Shown: one piece after another, positions 26,265 to 34,069 of the stretch | How positions within the stretch are numbered: the first letter of the stretch is position 1 | Layout of the letters: the number at the start of each line of letters is the position of its first letter | Assembly (NCBI GenBank): GCA_025698895.1 | Contig: JAILWO010000003.1 | Coordinates: 744,001-808,000, forward strand | Direction of reading: 5' to 3' | Length of the DNA stretch: 64,000 bases | Source of the DNA: Rhizobiaceae bacterium | GTDB taxonomy: Bacteria; Pseudomonadota; Alphaproteobacteria; Rhizobiales; Rhizobiaceae | Program-made: the position numbers and the translations under genes | Notes under the pieces: generated by a model | Databases searched by the model: none | The model's input: the letters and a program-made list of their open reading frames with translations, nothing else | Told to the model about the DNA's origin: nothing

Positions 26265-27136
26265 CCCCCTTCGTCTTCGGCGCCGGCTATTCGGGCCGGT
26301 TCTATGCCCGGACCGTGCGCGAACGAACCGATACGATCTTCGGCACGACGCGGGCGTTCGACAAGGCGGCCATGCTTGAAGCAGCCGGCATGAAACCTCT
26401 GGTGCTGGACGAAACCGGCACCGGCCCGTTCGTCGGGGCGCTGCGGGAAACGACGCATCTGGTGGTGTCGGCCGCGCCGGGCGAGGGCGGCGATCCGCTG
26501 CTGGAGGCGTTCGGACGGGTCGTGGTCGGCTCAATGCCGAAGCTGGAATGGGTCGGCTATCTGTCGACGGTCGGCGTCTACGGCAATCATGACGGCGCCT
26601 GGGTGACGGAGGAGGCGGAACTCAGGCCGAGCCTTCAGCGCACCGGTCGGCGCGTCGAGGCCGAAACCCAGTGGCTCAACTTCGGCGTGGCGACCGGCGT
26701 GCCGGTCGCGGTCCTCAGGCTTTCTGGAATCTACGGGCCGGGGCGCAACGCGCTCGCCAACCTCGCCGCCGGCACGGCGCGGCGCATCGTCAAGCAGGGG
26801 CAGATCTTCAACCGGATCGAGGTGCGCGACATCGCCGGCGCGCTCGTGCATCTGGGCGAGCGGCGGATTGGCGGCATCTTCAACGTTTCCGACGACGAGC
26901 CGTCTCCGCCGCAGGATGTCGTGGCCTATGCGGCGATGCTCATGGGCATGGAGCCGCCGCCGGAAATCCCGTTCGAGGAGGCCGAACTGTCGCCCATGGC
27001 GCGTTCCTTCTACGGGGAAACCAAGAAGGTCTCGAACGAGAGACTGAAGTCGACCGGTTACCGGTTCCGCTTTCCCGACTTCCGCACCGCACTTGATCAG
27101 TTATGGGCGAGCGGCGACTGGAAGGCCGAGCGCTGA
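26261..27136 (+). CDS. NAD(P)-dependent epimerase/dehydratase family protein (YeeZ-like SDR)
   Basis: A 291-residue extended short-chain dehydrogenase. The Rossmann start is unusual, [19 protein letters not shown], as in the YeeZ group, and [22 protein letters not shown] plus the [19 protein letters not shown] stretch define the family. The start codon overlaps the queG stop (ATGA). The substrate is unknown, and the usual YxxxK pair is not obvious, so it could be a binding protein or an enzyme with an altered active site. Confidence 0.82.
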   Translation: MTPFVFGAGYSGRFYARTVRERTDTIFGTTRAFDKAAMLEAAGMKPLVLDETGTGPFVGALRETTHLVVSAAPGEGGDPLLEAFGRVVVGSMPKLEWVGYLSTVGVYGNHDGAWVTEEAELRPSLQRTGRRVEAETQWLNFGVATGVPVAVLRLSGIYGPGRNALANLAAGTARRIVKQGQIFNRIEVRDIAGALVHLGERRIGGIFNVSDDEPSPPQDVVAYAAMLMGMEPPPEIPFEEAELSPMARSFYGETKKVSNERLKSTGYRFRFPDFRTALDQLWASGDWKAER

Positions 27137-27142
27137 GCCTTT

Positions 27143-28006
27143 TCAGACGTTGAAATAGTCCGGCTTGCCGGTCGTCCAGGTCTCGCCCCAGAGCTGCCCG
27201 CCGCCATCGACGGTCAGCAGTTCGCCGGTGACGAATTTCGCCGCCGGCCCGCCCAGATAGACGACCGATTCGGCGATTTCCCAGGCCGTGCCGGCGCGCA
27301 GCATCGGGTTGGAGCGCGGATAGGCGGCGCGGGCCTCGGGCGTATAGACCTTCCAGCCTTCCGTCTTGATGGCGCCCGGCGCCACGCAGTTGATACGGAT
27401 GCCGAGCGGCGCCCACTCGACCGCGACCGCGCGCGACAGGCCGATCACGCCCGAGCGGGCCGCGACCGTGTGGGCCACGCCGTGCAGGCCGCGCGTGGTG
27501 ACCACGACGATGTTGACGATCGACCCCGGCGCGCCGGCGTCGCGCCAGCGGCGTGCGGCCGCCTGCATCATGTGCCAGGTGCCATTGAGATTGGTGTTGA
27601 TGACGGCGTTCCAGCCCTTGATCGAGAAGTCGATCGCCGGCTGCGGGAACTGCCCGCCGGCGCTGTTGACCAGGATGTCGAGCCGGCCGTGGTCGTCGTA
27701 AAGTCTGTCGAACAGGCTTGCCACCGACTCCGGCTCGCGGATGTCCACGGCGGCGGCCGATGCCTTGTGGCCGGCGGCGGAGATGGCCGCGGCCGCCGCC
27801 TCGGCCTTCTCCGCGCTGCGGCCGGCCAGCACCACATGCGCGCCCAGCCGCGCGCACAGCCATGCGGTGGCGCGGCCGATGCCGCCGGCGCCGCCGGATA
27901 TCAGCACCACCTGGTCGGCGAGTGCGTCGGACGCGTAGACGGTCTTTGCCTCGGCGAGCGCGGCGTCGTCGAGGCCGAGGCTTTCCGGTTCGCCGCCGTC
28001 AGTCAT
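27143..28006 (-). CDS. SDR family oxidoreductase (AtuB/AtuG-like)
   Basis: A 287-residue classical short-chain dehydrogenase with ISGGAGGIGRATAWLCARLGAHVVLAGR (cofactor site near residue 35), ILVNSAGGQFPQP, and a proper C-terminal LLTVDGGGQLWGE. At the catalytic tyrosine position the sequence reads VAHTVAARSGVIGLSRA, so the YxxxK motif is replaced; this is seen in 2,4-dienoyl-CoA reductase-like members. It ends the minus arm of the Atu-like locus, overlapping the acyl-CoA dehydrogenase gene by 8 bases. In Pseudomonas, AtuB and AtuG are SDRs of uncertain step in citronellol/geraniol breakdown. Confidence 0.85.
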   Translation of the reverse strand: MTDGGEPESLGLDDAALAEAKTVYASDALADQVVLISGGAGGIGRATAWLCARLGAHVVLAGRSAEKAEAAAAAISAAGHKASAAAVDIREPESVASLFDRLYDDHGRLDILVNSAGGQFPQPAIDFSIKGWNAVINTNLNGTWHMMQAAARRWRDAGAPGSIVNIVVVTTRGLHGVAHTVAARSGVIGLSRAVAVEWAPLGIRINCVAPGAIKTEGWKVYTPEARAAYPRSNPMLRAGTAWEIAESVVYLGGPAAKFVTGELLTVDGGGQLWGETWTTGKPDYFNV

Positions 28007-29216
28007 CTCGGGGCATGTCCTTGAGGAGTTCTCCGGCGATGATCATCTTGCGAACCTCGGTCGTGCCCGCTCCGATCTCCAGCAGCTTGGTCGAGCGGAA
28101 CAGGCGGTTGATCTCCGATTCCCAGATATAGCCCGACCCGCCATGGATCTGCACGGCCTTGTCGAGCACGCGGTGGCAGGCCTCGGCCGCGAACATCACC
28201 GAGGCCGCGGTCAGCTTGTGGATGTCGCCGCGCCCGCCGCCGCCGACTTCCAGCGGAGCCGCTGCCGCCAGCGTGCGGTAGGTGAGGGCGCGCATCGATT
28301 CCACGTCTACATAGATATCCGCCAGCATCGACTGCACCATCTGGAAGGAGCCGATCGGCTTGCCGAACTGGCGGCGCGTCTGGGCGAACTCGACCGACAG
28401 TTCGAGCGCCCGCTCGGCCACGCCGAGGCAGAGCGGCGAGATCATGGCGCGCTCGAGATCGAGGCCGCTCATGACGATGGAAACGCCGTTGTCGACCTCG
28501 CCGAGCAGGTTCTCGGCGGGAATGCGGCATTCCTCGAACAGGAGCTCGCCGGTCTGGCTGCCGCGATAGCCCATCTTCTCCAGCTTCTGCGCGACCTTGA
28601 AGCCGGGCGCGTCCTTCTCGACGATGAAGGCGGATATGCCCTTGGCGCCCTTGTCCTTGTCGGTTTTGGCATAGACCAGCAGCACGTCGGCGACGGGGCC
28701 GTTGGTGATGTAGATCTTGGAGCCGTTCAGCACCCATTCCTCGCCTTCGCGGCGCGCGGTGGTGCGCATCGAACCGAGCGCGTCCGATCCGGCGCCCGGC
28801 TCGGTGAGGCCGAGCGCGCCGATCTTGCGCCCCGAGCACAGGTCGGGAAGATATTTGCGCCGCTGCTCCTCGTTGGCGTTGCGGTAGATATTGTTGGCAC
28901 ACAGATTGTCATGCGCGACCCATGACAGCGCCAGCGCGTGGTTCCAGCGCGCGAAGCCCTGCAGCACGACGCCGGCCGAAACCAGATCGAGGCCGGCGCC
29001 GCCATACTGCTCGGGAATGGTCACGCCGAAGAAGCCGGCATCGCCGATCTTGGGGAAGATGTCCTCCGGCCACCATTCCTCCTCGTCCATGCGTGTCGAC
29101 AGCGGATGAAGCTCGTTGCGGCCGAACCGGTCGGCCTGGTCGAGGATGGCGGTCTGGTCCTCGTCGAGTTCGAAGGCGAGCGGCCGGTTGTCACCGATCG
29201 TTGCGTCGCTGGGCAC
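27999..29216 (-). CDS. Acyl-CoA dehydrogenase, isovaleryl/citronellyl-CoA type (AtuD-like)
   Basis: A 405-residue flavoenzyme starting at GTG 29216 behind AGGAGGAC. Signature segments are GALGLTEPGAGSDALG and VQIHGGSGYIWESEINRLFRSTKLLEIGAGTTEVRKMI. The usual catalytic Glu near the C-terminus is Ala (EIGAGT), and Glu255 in SGLDLER takes its place, the arrangement known for isovaleryl-CoA dehydrogenase. This points to a beta-methyl-branched acyl-CoA substrate. With AtuA and a branched-acyl-CoA carboxylase across the intergenic region, citronellyl-CoA-like or isovaleryl-CoA substrates are the leading choices. Confidence 0.92.
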   Translation of the reverse strand: MPSDATIGDNRPLAFELDEDQTAILDQADRFGRNELHPLSTRMDEEEWWPEDIFPKIGDAGFFGVTIPEQYGGAGLDLVSAGVVLQGFARWNHALALSWVAHDNLCANNIYRNANEEQRRKYLPDLCSGRKIGALGLTEPGAGSDALGSMRTTARREGEEWVLNGSKIYITNGPVADVLLVYAKTDKDKGAKGISAFIVEKDAPGFKVAQKLEKMGYRGSQTGELLFEECRIPAENLLGEVDNGVSIVMSGLDLERAMISPLCLGVAERALELSVEFAQTRRQFGKPIGSFQMVQSMLADIYVDVESMRALTYRTLAAAAPLEVGGGGRGDIHKLTAASVMFAAEACHRVLDKAVQIHGGSGYIWESEINRLFRSTKLLEIGAGTTEVRKMIIAGELLKDMPRDD

Positions 29217-29468
29217 GGCTTGTCCTCCTGTGCGTCTCGTGGCCGGGTTATGGCCGGCGCGAGGCTCCTCCTGCCTCGATAATGAGTTGGTTTCATCAAA
29301 CGCGTCGCCCCGCCTGTCAAGCGCAAACAGCCGGTTTCAAGCCTATTATGCGCGTGCAAGGCCGGTTCGGCGACAATCGGCCAGGCACCGTGTTGACAAA
29401 GATGATGAATTAAAATCATTTAAGCGAAGCACGCCGCGAGCGCGCCCTGGAGGAGACGGGAGAGGCGA
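29217..29468. promoter_or_regulatory. Divergent control region of the Atu-like locus
   Basis: These 252 bases separate the two arms and hold no gene. On plus, TTGACA (29393-29398) is followed by an AT-rich stretch with the inverted repeat ATGAT-N8-ATCAT (29402-29419), strikingly AT-rich for this genome; the -10 is not clear. On minus, TTGACA is read at 29320-29315, with GTTTGATGAAAC (29308-29297 region), an imperfect palindrome, 7 bases on. A shared repressor of TetR type is plausible, but no regulator gene is adjacent. Confidence 0.4.
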
Positions 29469-30251
29469 GTGTCGGACGTCGTCAGGATCGAACGGAACGG
29501 GCCGGTCTTCACGATCATCATCGATCGGGAGAGCCGGCGCAACGCCATGAACGAGGCGGTGGCGCGCGGCATCGAGGCCGGGCTCGACCAGGCCGAGGCG
29601 GACCGGACGGTGCGGGCCGTGGTGCTGACGGGCGCCGGCGACAAGGCCTTCTGCGCCGGCGGCGACCTTCAGCTTCAGGCCGACGGCACGCCCTTCACCA
29701 TCGAGGCGTCGGACCCGCGCCATTTCGTGGTGCGGCTTCTCAAGCGCATGGACGCCTGCCGGCTGCCGCTGGTCGCGCGGGTCAACGGGCACGCGCTCGC
29801 CGGCGGGCTGGGGCTCGTCTCGGCCTGCGACCTGGTGGTGGCGCGCGAGGACGCGCTGATCGGCGTGACGGAGGTCAAGGTCGGGCTCTTCCCGATGATG
29901 ATCCTGCCCTATCTGCTCAGGACCATGCCCTACAGGCGCATGATGGAACTTTGCCTGACCGGCGAGCCGATCACGGCGGCCGAGGCGGCGCGCTACGACC
30001 TGGTCAACTACGCCGTGCCGGGCGCGGAGCTTGATGACAAGCTTTCCTGGATGCTCGACCGGATCACCGGCAAGTCGCCGACTGGCATCCGGCTCGGCAA
30101 GCAGGGGCTTTCCAGGATCCGCGAGATGTCGACCGATTCGGCGCTCGAATACGCCCAGTTCATGCTGGCCAACATGGCGCGCACCAAGGATTCGCTGGAG
30201 GGCTTCCGCGCCTTCAACGAGAAGCGCCAGCCCGACTGGACCGGTGAGTGA
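29469..30251 (+). CDS. Enoyl-CoA hydratase-related protein (AtuE/LiuC-like)
   Basis: A 260-residue crotonase-fold enzyme from GTG 29469, behind a purine-rich GGAGGAGACGGGAGAGG. The oxyanion hole segments are AVVLTGAGDKAFCAGGDLQL and GHALAGGLGLVSACDLVVAREDALIGVTEVKVGLFPMMI. By gene order it should hydrate the unsaturated branched glutaconyl-type CoA made by the carboxylase (isohexenylglutaconyl-CoA for AtuE, methylglutaconyl-CoA for LiuC). It opens the plus arm of the Atu-like locus and its stop lies a few bases before the atuA homologue. Confidence 0.9.
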   Translation: MSDVVRIERNGPVFTIIIDRESRRNAMNEAVARGIEAGLDQAEADRTVRAVVLTGAGDKAFCAGGDLQLQADGTPFTIEASDPRHFVVRLLKRMDACRLPLVARVNGHALAGGLGLVSACDLVVAREDALIGVTEVKVGLFPMMILPYLLRTMPYRRMMELCLTGEPITAAEAARYDLVNYAVPGAELDDKLSWMLDRITGKSPTGIRLGKQGLSRIREMSTDSALEYAQFMLANMARTKDSLEGFRAFNEKRQPDWTGE

Positions 30252-30258
30252 GGGCGTG

Positions 30259-32085
30259 ATGGCCAGGACGATCCGCATAGGCTGCGGCGCGGGCTTCTGG
30301 GGCGACACGCCCGAAGGGCCGGCGCAACTGGTGAGGAAGGGCGGGATCGACTATCTCGTCATGGACTATCTGGCCGAGATCACCATGTCGATTCTGGCCA
30401 GGATGAAGGCGAAGAACCCCAACCTCGGCTACGCGACCGATTTCGTCGGGCTGGTCATGAAGCCTCTGGCGCGCGAGATCGCCGACAAGGGCATCAAGGT
30501 GGTGACCAATGCCGGCGGCATCAATCCGCGCGCCTGCCGGGCGGCGCTGGAGAAGGTTTTCGCCGAGGCCGGCGTGTCGCTGAAGGTCGCGGTCGTCGAG
30601 GGCGACGACCTGTCCGGCCGCATGGACGATTTCCGCGCACGCGGCGTCAGGGAAATGTTCTCGGGCGAGGCCCTGCCGGACAGGATCGCCAGCGCCAACG
30701 CCTATCTCGGCGGCTTCCCGGTCGCGGCCGCACTGGCGAGCGGTGCCGACATAGTGCTGACGGGGCGCTGCGTGGATTCGGCCCTCGTTCTGGGGCCGCT
30801 GATCCACGAATTCGGCTGGTCGCAGACCGACTATGACCGGCTTTCGGCCGGCAGCTTGGCCGGCCATCTGCTCGAATGCGGGGCGCAGGCGACGGGCGGC
30901 ATTTTCACCGATTGGGAGAAAGTCGCCGACCGCTGGGACGACATGGGCTTCCCGATCGCAGAATGCCGCGCTGACGGCCGCTTCACCGTGACGAAGCCGG
31001 AAGGCACCGGCGGGCTGGTCTCGCCTGCCACGATCGCCGAACAGATGGTCTACGAGGTCGGGGACCCGGCCTCTTACATCCTTCCCGACGTTGCCTGCGA
31101 CTGGTCGCGCGTGACGCTGGAAAGCGCCGGGCCCGACCGCGTGGACGTGTCGGGCGCCAGGGGACGGGCTCCGACACGCTCCTACAAGGTGAGCGCGACC
31201 TGGCCGGACGGATACCGCTCGGCGATCACCATGATGATCGCCGGCCGCGACGCGGTGGCCAAGGCCGAGGCCGTGGGCGCGGCGATCCTGAAGCGCTGCG
31301 AGCGGCTGATGGGCGAGGCTGGGCTGACCGGCTTTCGCGACGCGTCCGTCGAGGTGCTGGGCGGCGAGACCAATTACGGCGCCCAGAGCCGCGCGCGGGA
31401 TGCGCGCGAGGTCGTGCTGAAGCTGGCCGTGCGCCACGACAGCCGCGAGGCGCTCGCCATCTTCGCGCGCGAGATATTCCCCGCCGCGACCGCCATGGCG
31501 CAGGGCATCACCGGCTTTTCGGGCGGCCGACCCGAGCCGCAGCCAGTGATCCGGCTGTTCTCCTTCCTGGCCGACAAGGCGGACGTTCCCGCCCGGGTCG
31601 ATGTCGACGGCGAGACGAAGGAAATCCCGCCGTTTCTGCCCAACGAGGTCGACGCCTCCCCACCCCCGGCGCCTCCTTCCCACACGGGGAACGGAGGCGT
31701 CGACCTCGGCTCCGATCCGGTGCGGGTGCCGCTGATCGCGCTGGCGCATGGCCGCAGCGGCGACAAGGGCGACATCGCCAATATCGGCGTCATGGCGCGG
31801 CGGCCGGAATTCGAACCCGTGCTGAGAGAGCAACTGACCGCCGATCGCGTGAAAGCCTATTTCGCGCATTTCGTGGCCGGCGACGTAGAGCGCTACGACT
31901 GGCCGGGCATCAACGGCTTCAACTTCATGCTGCACAAGGGGCTGGGCGGCGGCGGTATCGCCTCGCTGCGCCACGACCCGCAGGGCAAGGCGCTGGCGCA
32001 GATCCTCATGGACATCGACGTCGAGGTTCCCGCGTCCTGGCTGGAGCCGGACGGCGTTCTCGCCGAATGGAAGGACGTGGCGTGA
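30259..32085 (+). CDS. atuA: Acyclic terpene utilization AtuA family protein
   Basis: A 608-residue protein of the AtuA family (DUF1446, residues about 5-450) with a C-terminal AtuA-like domain (about 490-595). Recognizable stretches are GCGAGFWGDTPEGPAQLVRKG, VTNAGGINPRACRAAL, GADIVLTGRCVDSALVLGPLIHEFGW and, after the linker, ALAHGRSGDKGDIANIGVMAR. The exact reaction is not known; the gene is required with the rest of the atu cluster for citronellol/geraniol growth in Pseudomonas. Between the domains is a Pro/Gly-rich linker encoded by a 15-bp-arm inverted repeat. ATG 30259 is chosen; GTG 30244 would overlap the previous stop. Confidence 0.9.
   Translation: MARTIRIGCGAGFWGDTPEGPAQLVRKGGIDYLVMDYLAEITMSILARMKAKNPNLGYATDFVGLVMKPLAREIADKGIKVVTNAGGINPRACRAALEKVFAEAGVSLKVAVVEGDDLSGRMDDFRARGVREMFSGEALPDRIASANAYLGGFPVAAALASGADIVLTGRCVDSALVLGPLIHEFGWSQTDYDRLSAGSLAGHLLECGAQATGGIFTDWEKVADRWDDMGFPIAECRADGRFTVTKPEGTGGLVSPATIAEQMVYEVGDPASYILPDVACDWSRVTLESAGPDRVDVSGARGRAPTRSYKVSATWPDGYRSAITMMIAGRDAVAKAEAVGAAILKRCERLMGEAGLTGFRDASVEVLGGETNYGAQSRARDAREVVLKLAVRHDSREALAIFAREIFPAATAMAQGITGFSGGRPEPQPVIRLFSFLADKADVPARVDVDGETKEIPPFLPNEVDASPPPAPPSHTGNGGVDLGSDPVRVPLIALAHGRSGDKGDIANIGVMARRPEFEPVLREQLTADRVKAYFAHFVAGDVERYDWPGINGFNFMLHKGLGGGGIASLRHDPQGKALAQILMDIDVEVPASWLEPDGVLAEWKDVA
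31645..31707. repeat. Inverted repeat within the atuA homologue
   Basis: GAGGTCGACGCCTCC (31645-31659) and its exact complement GGAGGCGTCGACCTC (31693-31707) flank 33 bases rich in C. The 63 bases are in frame and encode a Pro/Ala/Ser/Gly linker between the two AtuA domains. It looks like a palindromic element tolerated inside a coding sequence at a domain boundary. Confidence 0.8.
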
Positions 32086-33566
32086 GCGGCAAGTCCTTCT
32101 CCAAGGTTCTGGTCGCCAATCGCGGCGAGATCGCCTGCCGAGTGATGCGGACCCTGGACGCGATGGGCATCGCGTCGGTGGCGATCCACCATGCGGCCGA
32201 GGCCGGGGCGGCGCATGCGCGCATGGCGGGCGAGGCGGTGGAGATCGCCGGCGACACGCCCGTCGCGGCTCATCTGGACGGCCGGCAGATCATCGAGGCG
32301 GCGCTTGAGACGGGTGCGGAGGCGATCCATCCCGGCTACGGCTTCCTGTCGGAGAATGCCGGTTTCGCGCGGATGGTGGCCGAGGCGGGGCTGACCTTCA
32401 TCGGACCGGACGCCGACGTGATCGCGCTGATGGGCGACAAGATATCGTCGCGGAATTTCGCCCAGAAGCACGGCGTGCCGGTCGCGCCATCGGTCATGCC
32501 GACCGAGGAGCTCGACGAATTCGTGCGCCAGGCGGAGGCGATCGGCTTTCCGCTGCTCATCAAGGCGTCGGCCGGCGGCGGCGGCAAGGGCATGTCCATC
32601 GTGCGCGAGGCGTCGGGCCTGCGCGAGGCGGCGCGGATCGCGGCCAGCGAGGCGCAGCGCTATTTCGGCGACGGCCGCGTTTATGCCGAGACCTATGTCG
32701 AGCGCCCGCGCCATATCGAGGTCCAGGTGCTGGGCGACGGCGAGGGCGGGGCCGTCCATCTGGGCGAGCGGGAATGCTCGGTACAGCGCCGTTTCCAGAA
32801 GATTATCGAGGAGGCGCCCGCCGCGCGGCTGCCCGCGTCTTTGCGCGACGAAATCTGCGAGGCTGCGGTGAGGCTCGCCAAAGCCGCGAAATACCGCAAT
32901 GCCGGCACGGTCGAATTCATTCTCGGGGCCGACGGGCGCTTCTTCTTCCTGGAGATGAACACGCGGCTGCAAGTCGAGCATCCGGTGACGGAAATGGTCA
33001 CCGGCATCGATCTTGTCCGTGCCCAGATCGAGATCGCGGCCGGCAAGGGCCTGCCACTGGCGCAGAAGGATGTGCGCTTCGAGGGTCATGCCATCGAATG
33101 CCGGATCTGCGCCGAGGACCCCGAACGCGATTTCATGCCCGAGACCGGCAGGGTGGCGCGGCTTCGCGTTCCCGACCGGGACTGGCTGCGCTTCGAGAAC
33201 GCCCTGGACGAGGGCAGGGCGGTGACGGCCGATTTCGACCCGATGCTGGCCAAGCTCGTGGCGCATGGCCCGGACCGGTCGATGGCGGTCGAGCGGTCGA
33301 TCGCGGCGCTGAAGGACTTGGCGCTGCTCGGGGTGACGACCAATATCGACTATCTGGGCCGCGTGCTCGACCATCCGGCCTTTCGCGCCGGTGACCTCCA
33401 CACCGGCTTCGTGAGCGAACATCGCGAGGCGCTGGCCGAGGCCGAGCCCGAACCCGGCATTCTGGCGGCCGCGCTGGCGGCGGCGGCGATGGGCCTGCGC
33501 GAGTTCCGCGATCTTGTCGAGGCCGTGCCGGAACCGCATGCCACGATCGGCGGCTGGAGGAACTGA
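32082..33566 (+). CDS. Acyl-CoA carboxylase biotin carboxylase subunit (AtuF-like, without carrier domain)
   Basis: A 494-residue biotin carboxylase starting at GTG 32082, which overlaps the atuA stop (GTGA). It shows KVLVANRGEIACRVMRTLDAMG at the N-terminus, the ATP-grasp glycine loop IKASAGGGGKGMSIV, the ECSVQRRFQKIIEEAPA segment and the catalytic region FFFLEMNTRLQVEHPVTEMVTG. It carboxylates biotin with ATP and bicarbonate. AtuF and LiuD-type alpha subunits are normally single chains of about 660 residues with biotin domains; here the protein stops after the carboxylase domain and the carrier is a separate gene. Confidence 0.93.
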   Translation: MSGKSFSKVLVANRGEIACRVMRTLDAMGIASVAIHHAAEAGAAHARMAGEAVEIAGDTPVAAHLDGRQIIEAALETGAEAIHPGYGFLSENAGFARMVAEAGLTFIGPDADVIALMGDKISSRNFAQKHGVPVAPSVMPTEELDEFVRQAEAIGFPLLIKASAGGGGKGMSIVREASGLREAARIAASEAQRYFGDGRVYAETYVERPRHIEVQVLGDGEGGAVHLGERECSVQRRFQKIIEEAPAARLPASLRDEICEAAVRLAKAAKYRNAGTVEFILGADGRFFFLEMNTRLQVEHPVTEMVTGIDLVRAQIEIAAGKGLPLAQKDVRFEGHAIECRICAEDPERDFMPETGRVARLRVPDRDWLRFENALDEGRAVTADFDPMLAKLVAHGPDRSMAVERSIAALKDLALLGVTTNIDYLGRVLDHPAFRAGDLHTGFVSEHREALAEAEPEPGILAAALAAAAMGLREFRDLVEAVPEPHATIGGWRN

Positions 33567-33568
33567 CG

Positions 33569-34069
33569 ATGGCGCTGCAACTGCGCCTCAAGGGGCGGGA
33601 GCATTCGATCGAGATCGTGGCGCGCCGGCCCGAACTCGTCCTGCGGATCGACGGGGTGGAGCACCGGGTGGCGGTCATGCCGGGCGCGGTCATGCTGGAC
33701 GGGCGCGCCTATCTTTTCGACGAAGGCGTGACCGGCGACAGGCACTTCGTGCGGATCGACGGGCGGACCTTCGATCTCGAGGCCGTCGACCCCGATCTGG
33801 AGGAAGAAGCGGCCGCTGGCGGGCTGGATGTCATCCGCGCGCCGATGCCGGGCGCGGTCGTGTCGCTGGCGAAAGCCGAAGGCGACCAAGTCAGGCGCGG
33901 CGAGACGGTGCTGACCATCGAGAGCATGAAACTGCAGACGGCGCTGACCGCGCCGCGCGACGGCGTGATCGAAAGGATCGTCAGGCAGGAGGGCCAGACC
34001 TTCGACAAGGACGAGGCCGTCGTGCTGCTCGTTCCGCTCGAAGAGGATGCACGGGAGCAGACATCGTGA
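33569..34069 (+). CDS. Biotin carboxyl carrier protein of the acyl-CoA carboxylase
   Basis: A 166-residue protein. Residues 88-160 form the biotinyl domain (VIRAPMPGAVVSLAKAEGDQVRRGETVLTIESMKLQTALTAPRDGVI), with Lys121 in ESMKL as the biotinylated residue. Residues 1-75 are beta-rich and resemble the BT (biotin carboxylase-transferase coupling) domain that sits between the carboxylase and carrier domains in fused alpha subunits. So this gene carries exactly the part missing from the upstream protein. It follows that gene by 2 bases and overlaps the next by 4. Confidence 0.9.
   Translation: MALQLRLKGREHSIEIVARRPELVLRIDGVEHRVAVMPGAVMLDGRAYLFDEGVTGDRHFVRIDGRTFDLEAVDPDLEEEAAAGGLDVIRAPMPGAVVSLAKAEGDQVRRGETVLTIESMKLQTALTAPRDGVIERIVRQEGQTFDKDEAVVLLVPLEEDAREQTS

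Noticed and set aside
29999-30251. Possible hydratase-AtuA fusion, since the AtuA frame is open upstream of 30259.
   Set aside because: The upstream part is a shadow of the hydratase gene; the AtuA family start fits ATG 30259.
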